The translations under genes and the position numbers were made by a program. Under the pieces are notes generated by a model that was not told the origin of the DNA, made no database searches, and was given only the letters and a program-made list of their open reading frames with translations. This document shows positions 47,264 through 59,400 of a stretch of 64,000 bases of DNA, piece by piece (within the stretch, counting starts at the first letter, position 1; each line of letters opens with the position of its first letter). The stretch lies in contig JBJMQS010000001.1 in NCBI GenBank assembly GCA_045802605.1, forward strand, positions 1-64,000, written 5' to 3'. This DNA comes from JBJMQS01 sp045802605 (GTDB lineage Bacteria; Planctomycetota; Planctomycetia; Gemmatales; Gemmataceae).

Positions 47264-47321
47264 GTTAGCCGCGACGCGGTAGCGGAGCGCGAAAGCGCGG
47301 CGCTACCGCGTCGCGGCTAAC
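47264..47321. repeat. Perfect hairpin, family F, in the Hsp70 leader
   Basis: A 21-base arm (47264-47284) is perfectly complementary to 47301-47321, with an inner GCGC-GAAA-GCGC hairpin (47287-47298) ending in a GNRA tetraloop. It is very G+C-rich. It lies 21 bases before the Hsp70 start codon at 47342. Confidence 0.85.
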
Positions 47322-47341
47322 GGTTGTTGAGGATTCAATGC

Positions 47342-49150
<1,809 letters not shown>

Positions 49151-49265
49151 AGTCGGAACGAGTCGTCGGAACGATCGCCTGGACGCCACGGCCGCCGACG
49201 TGGTCGCGTGCGCGGGGGTGAAGCGATATGCTCTGTTCCAAGAGAACCCTGGGTGCAACAGAACC

Positions 49266-49801
49266 ATGCCTGATTTTCGTGACATGGCCCGCGATCCCCA
49301 GTATCGTCGGACCTTTGAGAAACTGCTTCTCCTGGCAGCCAAACGTGGCGACGCCGATTTGGTGGCCGAACGGTGATTTGGGGCGTTGATCCGAACTGCC
49401 GAACGCCTCGCGGCCGAACGCCGGTGATCGCCAATATTCGTAGCGACAATCCGAGCGCGGCTACCTTGAAAGCGCTTTTGGATGCCAAAGCCAATCCAAC
49501 CTTGACCGATGAGGCCGGCCTGACCGCGCTCGACTATGCTCGGCGAAAGTTGGCTGGGCTGCAATCCAAGCTAACGCGAAAGCGCAAGTCGCCGTCGTTG
49601 GACGAGAACAATCAACTCCGACTGAGTCAGGGTGAGCAACGTGAAATGGACCAGTTCCGCCGCGAAGCTGGCGAGGATGCGAAAGAGTACATGCGGATGT
49701 GGTGGAAAGAACGATTACGCGCGGCGAGACGAATGTTTAACGATCCGGCCGAAGTGGAAAAGATTGTGGAGATGTTGGAGGCGGCGATAGGAGGTCAGTG
49801 A
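49266..49801 (+). pseudogene. Ankyrin-repeat protein broken by one frameshift
   Basis: Frame 1 runs from ATG 49266 (MPDFRDMARDPQYRR, then LLLLAAKRGDADLVAER) to a TGA at 49374-49376. Frame 2 continues the ankyrin pattern from 49373 (IWGVDPNCRTPRGRTPVI, then ALLDAKANPTLTDEAGLTAL) to 49801. Reading the joint as one base shifted back gives AERVIWGVDPN, the normal ankyrin loop. A one-base change at about 49373 has split the gene (or the sequence has an error). The downstream part ends in a charged helix (RREAGEDAKEYMRMWWKERL). A programmed shift is also possible. Confidence 0.75.
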
Positions 49802-49879
49802 TAAAGCCATTTGCTAAACGTAATGAGGTCCACTAAATGAGCCAATTGCCTTGAAACGGTGGGCTGGCCGATAAGAAGC

Positions 49880-49906
49880 AAAAACCCCCGGCCAAATGGC
49901 CGGGGG
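49880..49906 (-). terminator. Intrinsic terminator of glutamate dehydrogenase gene
   Basis: CCCCCGGCCA (49885-49894) pairs with TGGCCGGGGG (49897-49906) on a two-base loop. On the minus strand the stem is followed by TTTTTGC, so it terminates the dehydrogenase gene, whose stop is at 49939. Confidence 0.85.
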
Positions 49907-49938
49907 CTAAACGGAAAATCCGATTCCGCCCGCATCCC

Positions 49939-51318
<1,380 letters not shown>

Positions 51319-51455
51319 AGTCACTCCTGCTGAGGCGACAGGCAACGGGTCCGCGCTCTTTTCGGAACGTGGGCCGTTATATTAGGCGCAATTTACCCGA
51401 CCTACAAGCCGCTACCGCGCCGTGCGGGATGACTACCTGAAGAAAACCAAAAACG

Positions 51456-51926
51456 CTAGACAGAAATGTGCCGAGCTTCCCAATCCAGCAGAAATTCCTT
51501 GCGATCCAACCCGCCGCCGTAGCCGGTGAGCGTGCCATTTGCGCCGATCACGCGGTGGCAAGGAACCACGATGCCCACCGGATTTCTTCCATTGGCCAGG
51601 CCCACGGCTCGACACGCTTTCGGATTGCCAATCCGGCGAGCGAGTTCGGCATAGCTGATCGTCGTGCCGTAGGGGATTTCGCAGAGGGCTTTCCAGACCT
51701 GTTGTTGGAAGGCGGTGCCTTCCAGTCGCAACGGCAGGTCGAACGCTCGCCGCTGGCCCAAGAAATATTCCTTCAACTGCACCGCTGCCGATTGCAATAG
51801 TTCATCCGGCGGACACTCGCCTTCGATGGCGGGGTGCGGCTCCATGTAAATGCCGGTGAGCGCGGTGCCATCGGAGGTGAGCAACAATTCGCCGATAGGG
51901 CTGGAGAGGCGGAGACAAGGGGTCAT
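51456..51926 (-). CDS. ogt: Methylated-DNA--protein-cysteine methyltransferase
   Basis: A 156-residue suicide repair protein with the active-site motif IVVPCHRVIG (Cys receives the alkyl group) and the GTTISYAELARRIGNPKACRA DNA-binding helices before it. The N-terminal domain (about 1-60) is compact. It repairs O6-alkylguanine. It sits alone between the dehydrogenase and the FAD oxidoreductase genes, both on the same strand. Confidence 0.94.
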   Translation of the reverse strand: MTPCLRLSSPIGELLLTSDGTALTGIYMEPHPAIEGECPPDELLQSAAVQLKEYFLGQRRAFDLPLRLEGTAFQQQVWKALCEIPYGTTISYAELARRIGNPKACRAVGLANGRNPVGIVVPCHRVIGANGTLTGYGGGLDRKEFLLDWEARHISV

Positions 51927-51993
51927 GGCTGCACCTTCAAGTTGTTTGGTGAGATTTTACCTTTCGACGAGCACGATTCAATGTCGGTGGCAA

Positions 51994-53250
51994 TCACGCT
52001 AAATTCGGCGGAATTGCGGCGGCCAAATACTCCCCCACCGCTTGGGCCGCTCGCCAGCCGGAGTGCAGCGCCCCATTCATGCCCGCATGATCGCGGTGAT
52101 CGCCGCAGACAAACAGGCCATGGCCCATAGACATCGGTCGCTCCGCGGGATCGAGCGCGGGCGCGGTCATATCGGGAATCGCTCGCCGAATGCGATAAGT
52201 GCGAAGATGCTTCCAAGAGTCCACCACCGAACCGAACCAGTTGGTCAGTTGCCCGCGGACATCGGCTTCGAGCGCTGCGTCATCCTGATCGGTGACGCCA
52301 AGCACGCTGGCGCAAACGAGGGACCGGCCCGCCGGGGCGTATTCGGGCGATGCATCCGAGACCACGGCGAGATGATTGATGGGCCCCGCCTCGGCATTTA
52401 ACACGATGATCGGCTCATTCAGGGGCGAACGATCAGCCGCGAAGTACAGGCACATGACTCCCGGGCCCGGGCGCGGGGCTTCAAGACCTAGAAGCCGGGT
52501 TGCCTCGGGAGCTTCCGTCGCCACCACGATCGCCTTGGCTTCGTGCGTTTCGCCGGATTGCAACGTCACCCGGCCCGGAGCGACCGCCGTCACCTGAGAA
52601 TGCAGTCGTTCAGAGCCGGCCGGCAGGAGCGAGAGAAATTGATGCGCGATCGACTTCATTCCCCCGGCCGGCACCGCGATTTCGCCGTCGCCCAGCATGC
52701 GGAACATGAAAAGGAATAAGCGTGACGACGTGGTCAACTCGCGATCCAACAACAGCCAGCCGCACAGTGGTCGGAAGTAGTGGTCGATCATCGCGTCCGA
52801 AAAGCCATGCCATCGCAATAGATCGAGGGTGAGTCCTTCCGGGCGATTGAAAAGCCGCTCGGCGTCACCGGACTGAAGCTTCGCTCGCAAAGTGACGAGC
52901 CGCCATTTGTCAGTCAACGTACCAATGCCGCTTGTGATGGTTCGTAGCCCGCCCATACGATGGAATTTGCCTTCATGGCGGATCAGAAATCCGCTCGCAA
53001 ACATTCGCAAATTCAGATCGCGATAGTTCAGAAAACGTCGGCATTCAGGGTAGGCTGTCAAAAGCGTTTGAAAACCGCGGTCAAGCAGAAATCCGTCAAG
53101 CTCATCGGTGTGGGTTCGGCCACCCACGGCTTCGGCGGCATCCAGAATAACGAACGAACGCTGAGTCTCCAGCAATCGACGCGCGCAGGCTAACCCTGCT
53201 AGGCCCGCGCCGATAATGACAACTTCAGGGTTCGTGTTCGGCTTTTGCAA
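51994..53250 (-). CDS. FAD-dependent amine-oxidase-like oxidoreductase
   Basis: A 418-residue flavoprotein. VVIIGAGLAGLACARRL near the start is the FAD-binding Rossmann motif, followed by GGRTHTDELDGFLLDRGFQ (amine-oxidase/phytoene desaturase-like). The C-terminal FVCGDHRDHAGMNGALHSG binds the flavin pyrophosphate/isoalloxazine. The start is a TTG at 53250, with no in-frame ATG nearby, so it could be elsewhere. Substrate unknown; the family includes carotenoid and amine oxidases. Confidence 0.85.
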   Translation of the reverse strand: MQKPNTNPEVVIIGAGLAGLACARRLLETQRSFVILDAAEAVGGRTHTDELDGFLLDRGFQTLLTAYPECRRFLNYRDLNLRMFASGFLIRHEGKFHRMGGLRTITSGIGTLTDKWRLVTLRAKLQSGDAERLFNRPEGLTLDLLRWHGFSDAMIDHYFRPLCGWLLLDRELTTSSRLFLFMFRMLGDGEIAVPAGGMKSIAHQFLSLLPAGSERLHSQVTAVAPGRVTLQSGETHEAKAIVVATEAPEATRLLGLEAPRPGPGVMCLYFAADRSPLNEPIIVLNAEAGPINHLAVVSDASPEYAPAGRSLVCASVLGVTDQDDAALEADVRGQLTNWFGSVVDSWKHLRTYRIRRAIPDMTAPALDPAERPMSMGHGLFVCGDHRDHAGMNGALHSGWRAAQAVGEYLAAAIPPNLA

Positions 53251-53327
53251 ACAGCCATCTTATCGCTGGGCAATCCATGTTGCCCGACCCCGGTGTCCCG
53301 GCCCGCTTTGTTGCGCCTGGACACGGA

Positions 53328-53504
53328 TTACGCATCGGGCTCGGCCGGCCGGACGCGCAATGACAGGCCTTGAACAGCTGGCTCGTCAGCTTTCGGGGCA
53401 CAATCGCAACCGCCGCCGCAGCGCTTTGACTTGAGCGAAGCGCGAATCAAGTACGCCGTTGCCGCGAGCACGCACATCGTCACGAGTATTGTTTGCCATT
53501 CCAT
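53328..53504 (-). CDS. FeoB-associated Cys-rich membrane protein
   Basis: A 58-residue protein beginning MEWQTILVTMCVLAATAYLI. A single N-terminal helix is followed by a basic stretch (RASLKSKRC) and the cysteine cluster CGGGCDC, the signature of the small FeoB-associated proteins that bind iron near the FeoB channel. It starts 6 bases after the feoB stop on the same strand, so it is the last gene of the feo operon. It is easily missed because of its size. Confidence 0.85.
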   Translation of the reverse strand: MEWQTILVTMCVLAATAYLIRASLKSKRCGGGCDCAPKADEPAVQGLSLRVRPAEPDA

Positions 53505-53510
53505 GTTGGC

Positions 53511-55688
53511 TTACCCAATGCGACTGCCGATTTGATAGGTCACCAGTGCAGCTCCATAAGCCAGTGCCGTCATGTATGCAAACGTGAACGCCGGCCAGCG
53601 CCAACTGCGCGTCTCACGGCGAATCACCGCCAGCGTCGAGGCACACTGACAACATAATGCAAAAAACACCATCAGCGAAAACGCCGCCGGGATGGTGAAC
53701 ACGACGCGGCCGCCGGGCTGATCGTCCCATGTCGCTTGCTTGAGTGCGTTGCCGAGCGGCTCCTGCAAATCATCCGTCTCGCGCTGGCCGAGGTTATAGA
53801 TCTGGCCGAGCACGCCAACCACCACCTCGCGGGCCGGGAAGCTGGCGACTGCCGCCATCGCGATCTTCCAGTCCCAACCGAGTGGCCGCACCGCCGGCTC
53901 GATGCTTCGACCAATGCGGCCCAAAACACTTTGCCGCCGCCATGCCCCGGTGAGTTCGTTGATTTGCCTTTCGTTGGCTTCGCCGCCTTGCCGCAACTCG
54001 GCAATTCGCAAGTCATACGATTGGCCATTGGCATCCGTGGCCGGGTAATAAAGCAACGCCCAGACGACAATCATCGACGCCAGGATGAACGTGCCGGCGC
54101 GAAACAAAAACGCTTTGGCGCGGTCATGCATTTTCAACACGACAGATTTCCAGTGCGGCCATTGATACTGCGGCATCTCCATCACGAAGAGCGGCGTCGG
54201 CCCACGCAACAGCGTGCGCTTCAAAGTCAACGCCACCAACGGCGCGGCAATGAAGCCGATGGAGTACATAGCCAAGAGCGTCAATCCGGGCAACCACCAA
54301 GCGTGTCCCGCGGTGAGAAACGCCGCGATCAACAGGGTATAGAGTGGCAATCGCGCTGAGCAACTCATGAGCGGTGCGACGAGAATAGTCGCCAGCCGAT
54401 CGCGGCGATTCTCGATGACGCGGGTCGCCATCACGCCGGGGACCGCGCAGGCCACCGACGACAACAGTGGGATAAACGACTTGCCCGAGAGGCCGCAGCG
54501 GGCCATCAGTTTATCCATCAGAAAAGCGGCCCGCGCCATGTAGCCGCAGTCTTCGAGGATCGCGAGTAAGCCGAACAGTATTAGAATCTGCGGCAAAAAG
54601 ACGACCACGCTGCCGACGCCTTCGATCACGCCATCGGTCAGCAAGCTCGTGAACGGTCCCGGCGACATCTGCGCGCGGGTCAAGTCGCCGAGCCAGTTCT
54701 TTCCCGCTTTGAGCCAATCCATCAGTGGCAGCGCCGCGGTGAAGATCGATTGGAATACGACTGCCATCACGACGACAAAGACGAGGGTGCCCCAGACTTT
54801 GTGGGTCAAAATGCGGTCGAGTCGATCCGTGCCGTTGGCAGCCGGTCGTTCGGAGCGGATCACCGCAGTGCCGGTGATCCGCTTGATCCAGCCATAGCGG
54901 GTGCGCGCCTCGACCGCGGGCACAGGGCAACTGGCTTTCTCCAATCGCACTCGCGCCGCTTGAACTTCCGCGGCGAGGGAGGGGCCATGTTGAGTGATGA
55001 GCCGCTCTTCCGTGCTGCCGCCAATATCTAAGATCAGCCGCCGCAGCATGAATGGTTCGACATTCGGCAGCTTAGCTGCGAGCGACGTGACTTCGTCGCA
55101 AAACGCCGTCGGAAATTCGCAGCGGCGAGTTGCCGCGCCACTCACGACGACTTCGCTGACCGCTTTGATCAAATTGTCTATACCGATCGCGCGGTTGGCC
55201 TGCGTCGGCACCACGCGCACGCCCAGTGACTCTTCCAGTTTCGCAACGTCGATCTTGATGTGTTGCCGCTCGGCCACATCGAACATGTTGAGCGCGACGA
55301 CGACCGGAAGTCCTAATTCGAAAAGCTGCGTCACCAGATAGAGGTGGCGATCGAGGTTCGACGCATCGACCACAGCGATGATGGCGTCGGGCCGAGGTTC
55401 GCCGGTGCAATGGCCCAAGAGCAAATCCACCGCGACCATCTCGTCGGGGCTGCGCGGCGCGAGCGAATAGGTGCCGGGCAGATCGATCAGTTCCAAATCC
55501 TGCGCGAGACGACAACGGGCTTTCGTAATCTCGACGGTCACCCCCGGATAGTTGCCGACGCGGTGCCGCAAGCCAGAGAGCGCATTGAAGAGCGTGGTCT
55601 TGCCCGCGTTCGGGTTGCCGACAAGAGCGACCGTGAGCGTGCGACGGGAGATATGCGAGGGTTCAGACGATGGCGGTGAGATGGACAC
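53511..55688 (-). CDS. feoB: Ferrous iron transporter FeoB
   Basis: A 725-residue membrane GTPase. G1 is GNPNAGKTT (24-32), G3 DLPG (69-72) and G4 NMFD (134-137). The remaining part is the multi-helix pore with SCSARLPLYTLLIAAF (about 443-458), typical of FeoB. It moves Fe2+ into the cytoplasm. The start is a GTG at 55688 with AGGAGG just upstream, overlapping feoA by 26 bases. The C-terminal cytoplasmic part is short. Confidence 0.96.
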   Translation of the reverse strand: MSISPPSSEPSHISRRTLTVALVGNPNAGKTTLFNALSGLRHRVGNYPGVTVEITKARCRLAQDLELIDLPGTYSLAPRSPDEMVAVDLLLGHCTGEPRPDAIIAVVDASNLDRHLYLVTQLFELGLPVVVALNMFDVAERQHIKIDVAKLEESLGVRVVPTQANRAIGIDNLIKAVSEVVVSGAATRRCEFPTAFCDEVTSLAAKLPNVEPFMLRRLILDIGGSTEERLITQHGPSLAAEVQAARVRLEKASCPVPAVEARTRYGWIKRITGTAVIRSERPAANGTDRLDRILTHKVWGTLVFVVVMAVVFQSIFTAALPLMDWLKAGKNWLGDLTRAQMSPGPFTSLLTDGVIEGVGSVVVFLPQILILFGLLAILEDCGYMARAAFLMDKLMARCGLSGKSFIPLLSSVACAVPGVMATRVIENRRDRLATILVAPLMSCSARLPLYTLLIAAFLTAGHAWWLPGLTLLAMYSIGFIAAPLVALTLKRTLLRGPTPLFVMEMPQYQWPHWKSVVLKMHDRAKAFLFRAGTFILASMIVVWALLYYPATDANGQSYDLRIAELRQGGEANERQINELTGAWRRQSVLGRIGRSIEPAVRPLGWDWKIAMAAVASFPAREVVVGVLGQIYNLGQRETDDLQEPLGNALKQATWDDQPGGRVVFTIPAAFSLMVFFALCCQCASTLAVIRRETRSWRWPAFTFAYMTALAYGAALVTYQIGSRIG

Positions 55689-55890
55689 CGGCCGCCTCCT
55701 GTTTGCGAAGGCTCAGGCGGCTGGCACCACAACGAATTTCGACGGGGTCACCGAGGGGCGCAATTGTCAGCACTTCGATCAGTTCACCTTCGTACAAACC
55801 GAGTTCATAAAGTCGCTGCACCAGATCGGCCGCTCCCTCGAGGCGTTGAATCTGCGCCCGCCTGCCGGGACGAAGCTGATCGAGCGTCAT
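55663..55890 (-). CDS. feoA: FeoA family protein
   Basis: A 75-residue SH3-fold protein (LRPGRRAQIQRLEG, then YELGLYEGELIEVL, then APLGDPVEIRCGASRLSLR) that acts with FeoB in ferrous iron uptake. It overlaps feoB by 26 bases and the upstream feoA-like gene by 4 bases. Full-length family match. Confidence 0.93.
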   Translation of the reverse strand: MTLDQLRPGRRAQIQRLEGAADLVQRLYELGLYEGELIEVLTIAPLGDPVEIRCGASRLSLRKQEAAGVHLTAIV

Positions 55891-56135
55891 GACGCGCCGG
55901 CCTCAGCCACCGGCCGAACCCAAATTTGACAATCGCAGTTGCCGCGAACGCAATAACTCACGGGACCAATTTGCACCAAACACGGCTGCCCTGGTCGCAG
56001 CACCCGCACCCGGCTGCCAGTGCGAATGCCGAGTTCGGCCATGCGGCCGACCCACGCCTGATCGCCGCAAACGTCGGCCACATCAGCCCATTCGTTCGCC
56101 GCCACGAGGTCCAAAGGCAACAATTCGCGGGTCAC
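55887..56135 (-). CDS. FeoA-like protein (first of two)
   Basis: A FeoA-domain protein of 82 residues from the GTG at 56135 (or 96 from a TTG at 56177). LLPLDLVAANEWADV, then WVGRMAELGIRTGSRVRVL and the YCVRGNCDCQIWV end match the FeoA fold. I prefer 56135 because a Fur-box-like palindrome at 56160-56178 would otherwise lie inside the coding region and cover the start codon. Overlaps the next feoA by 4 bases. The Cys-rich end (CVRGNCDC) is unusual for FeoA. Confidence 0.8.
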   Translation of the reverse strand: MTRELLPLDLVAANEWADVADVCGDQAWVGRMAELGIRTGSRVRVLRPGQPCLVQIGPVSYCVRGNCDCQIWVRPVAEAGAS

Positions 56136-56159
56136 AGCGGGAAATTCCGGAATGGTGTA

Positions 56160-56178
56160 ATTGAGACTGAATCTCAAT
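56160..56178. promoter_or_regulatory. Fur-box-like palindrome before the feo operon
   Basis: ATTGAGA-CTGAA-TCTCAAT: perfect 7-base arms around 5 bases. The inner 15 bases TGAGACTGAATCTCA match 11 of the 15 positions of the Fur 7-1-7 consensus (TGATAATNATTATCA), counting the central N. Position, 25-43 bases before the first feoA GTG, fits iron repression. Confidence 0.6.
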
Positions 56179-56474
56179 CACAGGATAGCGGGAGTGTGAT
56201 GCGCGGCAAGGGGATATCGATGATTGACGTGCTGTATGGGGCAGTATTAGTGACTATTGGTTGCTCAATGCAGCCCAGCAGGCCGAGAATATCGGCATGA
56301 AATGCCGAATTCCACCGCGATCCGCATGCCCTTTATCACAGAGTTACCGACTAGTACTTTAGGGTCCACGCTGATGCGGTCTTTCCAGTCCATGTATGCT
56401 CCCGTTGTTTCGTTTGGATTACCCTAACCTGACACCGATCAAACAACGAAGAAAGTTCGAGCGTCTTTCGAGAT
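56179..56474. other. 296-base stretch before the feo operon
   Basis: No gene recognised. It contains one perfect hairpin TCGGCAT-GAA-ATGCCGA (56292-56308) and the upstream flank of the Fur-box-like site. It also holds the region 3' of the giant gene at 56475 on the same strand. No T run follows the hairpin on either strand. Confidence 0.45.
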
Positions 56475-59400
56475 CTAGCGACGCACCCGTCTGCGCAACG
56501 CAAAAACCCCCGCCCCCAGGATCAAGATCGTCGCGGCGATTTGTCGTGGCGGAGCGGATGGACTGTGTTGCAGTTCGGCACGGAACGTCGCGGCATCGGT
56601 AATCCGCCAGGTCGCCACCGGGCCGGTGGCCAGCGCAACCTCTGAAGTCACTTCGTCTGTGCGGTTCGCCACCGACATCCGTCGCAAAGCTTCGTTGCGC
56701 AATTTACTCGCATTTGCGGCTGAAAGTAATTCGCGCGTGGGTGCAGGCTGCTCGGTTGCACCGAGTTCACGCGACCAAAGGATTAGATCCGGTTCCACTC
56801 TTCGATCGTTGACAAACATCTCCGGACATACCGAGCTTGGCTCCGCGATTTCGCCGGCACCTGCCATCACTTCCCACCTCACTCGGCGCGGCCCTGGCGG
56901 CCCATTGAATAGCAAAATAATTTGCTTGGTTGGCCCACGGGGAGTGGAGAAATGTTGGCCATCGATATCGATCGCATTAATTCGGTGCGCTTGCTCCCAC
57001 TTGAGAACCAACTCGGCGTTCGCCTCGTGGGTGAGCCAAGCGGTCGATCGCACTCGCCAATCGCCGGTTGGTTCACGCAAGGCCACCGTATCCAAAAGCC
57101 CCACTCGAATCGCCTCCGAGTCGGTGCTTTGGGGTTGCACGGTCATGTGCCAATCATCGCGAAGCACGCGCCAGTTTGCGCCGGCCGATTCGAGGCCGCG
57201 GGCTTCAACAACATTGAGTTCGGGAGTCAGCGAGATACTGCGGTCGAGTTTGGCCGGCGCGGAATCACCCAGCGTGAGGCTTACGACCGGAACGGACCAC
57301 GATGTTGTGGGCACCTTTGGTCTCACCGTGATCTTCAATTGGTGATCGCCGCCCGATCCGGGGTGCACCATCCAGGCTCGTTCGCCGGCACTGGAGGTTT
57401 CATCGCTGAGCGTTGCGTCGGCCGCTTCGATTTGCACAATATCTTTTGCACCGGCTTTGACACGCACACCAAACGAAGTCATCTCCCCTTTGGGTATGTG
57501 GGCTTCCACGGTAGTGATCGAAATCGGCCCGGTCGTCCCGCTGGATACTTGAGTCGCAACTGTGTATTGAGTCGTGGACAAAGTCGACCACGGTTGAAAC
57601 GCCAGCTTGTAATACGACTTGTCGCACACGTAACGCCAACGCCAGCCGGGGATGCTCGAAGGATCTTGTTTGACCGCTTGCGAAAATGTCGGCGTAAGTT
57701 CCCAGCCCGGCCGGCTCGTGATCTCCACGATAGAACCCGGTGTTGCACCGATCAAACGCACGCTCGGCAACTCAAGCGGCGCCTCGGGGTTATTTCGGTT
57801 GATCGTGCCCTGCCAAACTACGGTCGCGGATTTTCGCGCGTCGGCAAACCAAAGTTGCAACCGTGTGCCCGCCCGGCTCCAACTCACGAGGCCGGGGCAA
57901 TCGACCGCCTGCACCGTGACGTTGCCCGGCACTTCCCACTCGATCATCGACCTCGGCAATGGCTCCGCGGCCACTTGAGCGGATACTTCCACGAAAGCTC
58001 GGCGCGAGCCTAGCCGCCAGCGCATCGTGTGCGGTCCCGTCCAAGTCACTTCCGGCGGGGGCGCGACGCGTATTTGTGCGCCGGTCGCACGGCGACGATA
58101 CACCTTGGTCGGCGGCCCCGGGCCTTGCTCGGGCAGCAGAAAATCCCGCACATAGCTTTCCGTAGCCGATTCGCCGACGCCATTGGTGCGACCTGGCGTC
58201 GTGCCCGGTTCGCCGCGCCAGGCCCAAAAAGTCTCTGAAGCGTTCGCAACGCTTGGATAAGGCAGTGGATTGGCCATGGCGATTGGCTCACGCGGCGTCA
58301 ACTCTAGTGCGACCAGTGCCAGGCCAGCACCAGGAACCGTAACGTCTGCGACAATCGTTCGATTTTCATTGGCCTCGTCGATACGCCAACTTCGCAAATG
58401 CCGCGGATCGACGGAGCGAACGCCGGCCACTTCCACACCACGACGCAAAGCGATGCGAACTTCGTGCGACGACCCCGAGCTGAATTGACAGCGCACAGTG
58501 CCATACAGTTTCGCGGCGGGCGCCGACAAATCCCACAAGTACCCTTCGCGAATCTTCGGTTCGACGGTAGTCATGTTTTTGGCCGGCGGCTGCCAACACA
58601 GCTCGATGGTCGAAACGTTGCCGAGGTCAATCGTCGCTCGGCCGTTGACGAAGATCGCCGCACCGCGGCCGGGGAGCGGGTCGGCCAGTTTCGCACCCGC
58701 TGGCAAAGCAACGTCGAGCTTCGCAATCGGCGCGGCCGGCACCTCAAACGTGGCCACCCGTCGCGCGGGCTCCGTCACCGTTGGCACGACTAGATGAGCT
58801 GTGATGGTGAAGCGGCCGGCTTTCCCCAGGCTAATCCTTGCACGGAGGCCGGTCGTTTGCGGATAAATCGGCTCGTCGTTGAGCCGGAGTTCCGCGAGCT
58901 GACCACCGGCGACCGGAATTTCGAACTCGACCTGATCATGGAATGACAAGACTTCCCAACGAGCTTCGATTCTGGCCGACGTGTTGTTCGCCTGGCCGGT
59001 GTAGAGCGCTGACAACACCGCCATGTCCGCCGTTGGCTCCCCGCGCCGCGCGAGCAAGTCGAGGCGATCGAGCAACTCGGTCGGTGCCAGTGCAGTTTCG
59101 CTGCCATCGCTCGCCGTGACAATCGTGACGATCGCCGGTTCTGGGCCGGCCGCGACACTGGGCCAGGCCATAGCGGTGATTACCAGGACGGCGGCACGCA
59201 AGGTCCAGCGGCGAGCGCCGAGCCACACGAGCGACACGCCGCAAATTAACACCAGTCCCCAGACAATGGGCAACATCGCTAGCGGCAACCAGGTGATGCC
59301 GATTCCCACCAGCACCGCGGCCAGGACAACGACGCACTTTGAGCGGCAAATCAAAAGCGCAGCCAAAGCCCCGATCGCCAGCAACGCACTGCAAAGTTGC

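Noticed and set aside
56221..56300. Short frame (MIDVLYGAVLVTIGC) upstream of feo
   Set aside because: Only about 26 codons, no ribosome site and no family match.
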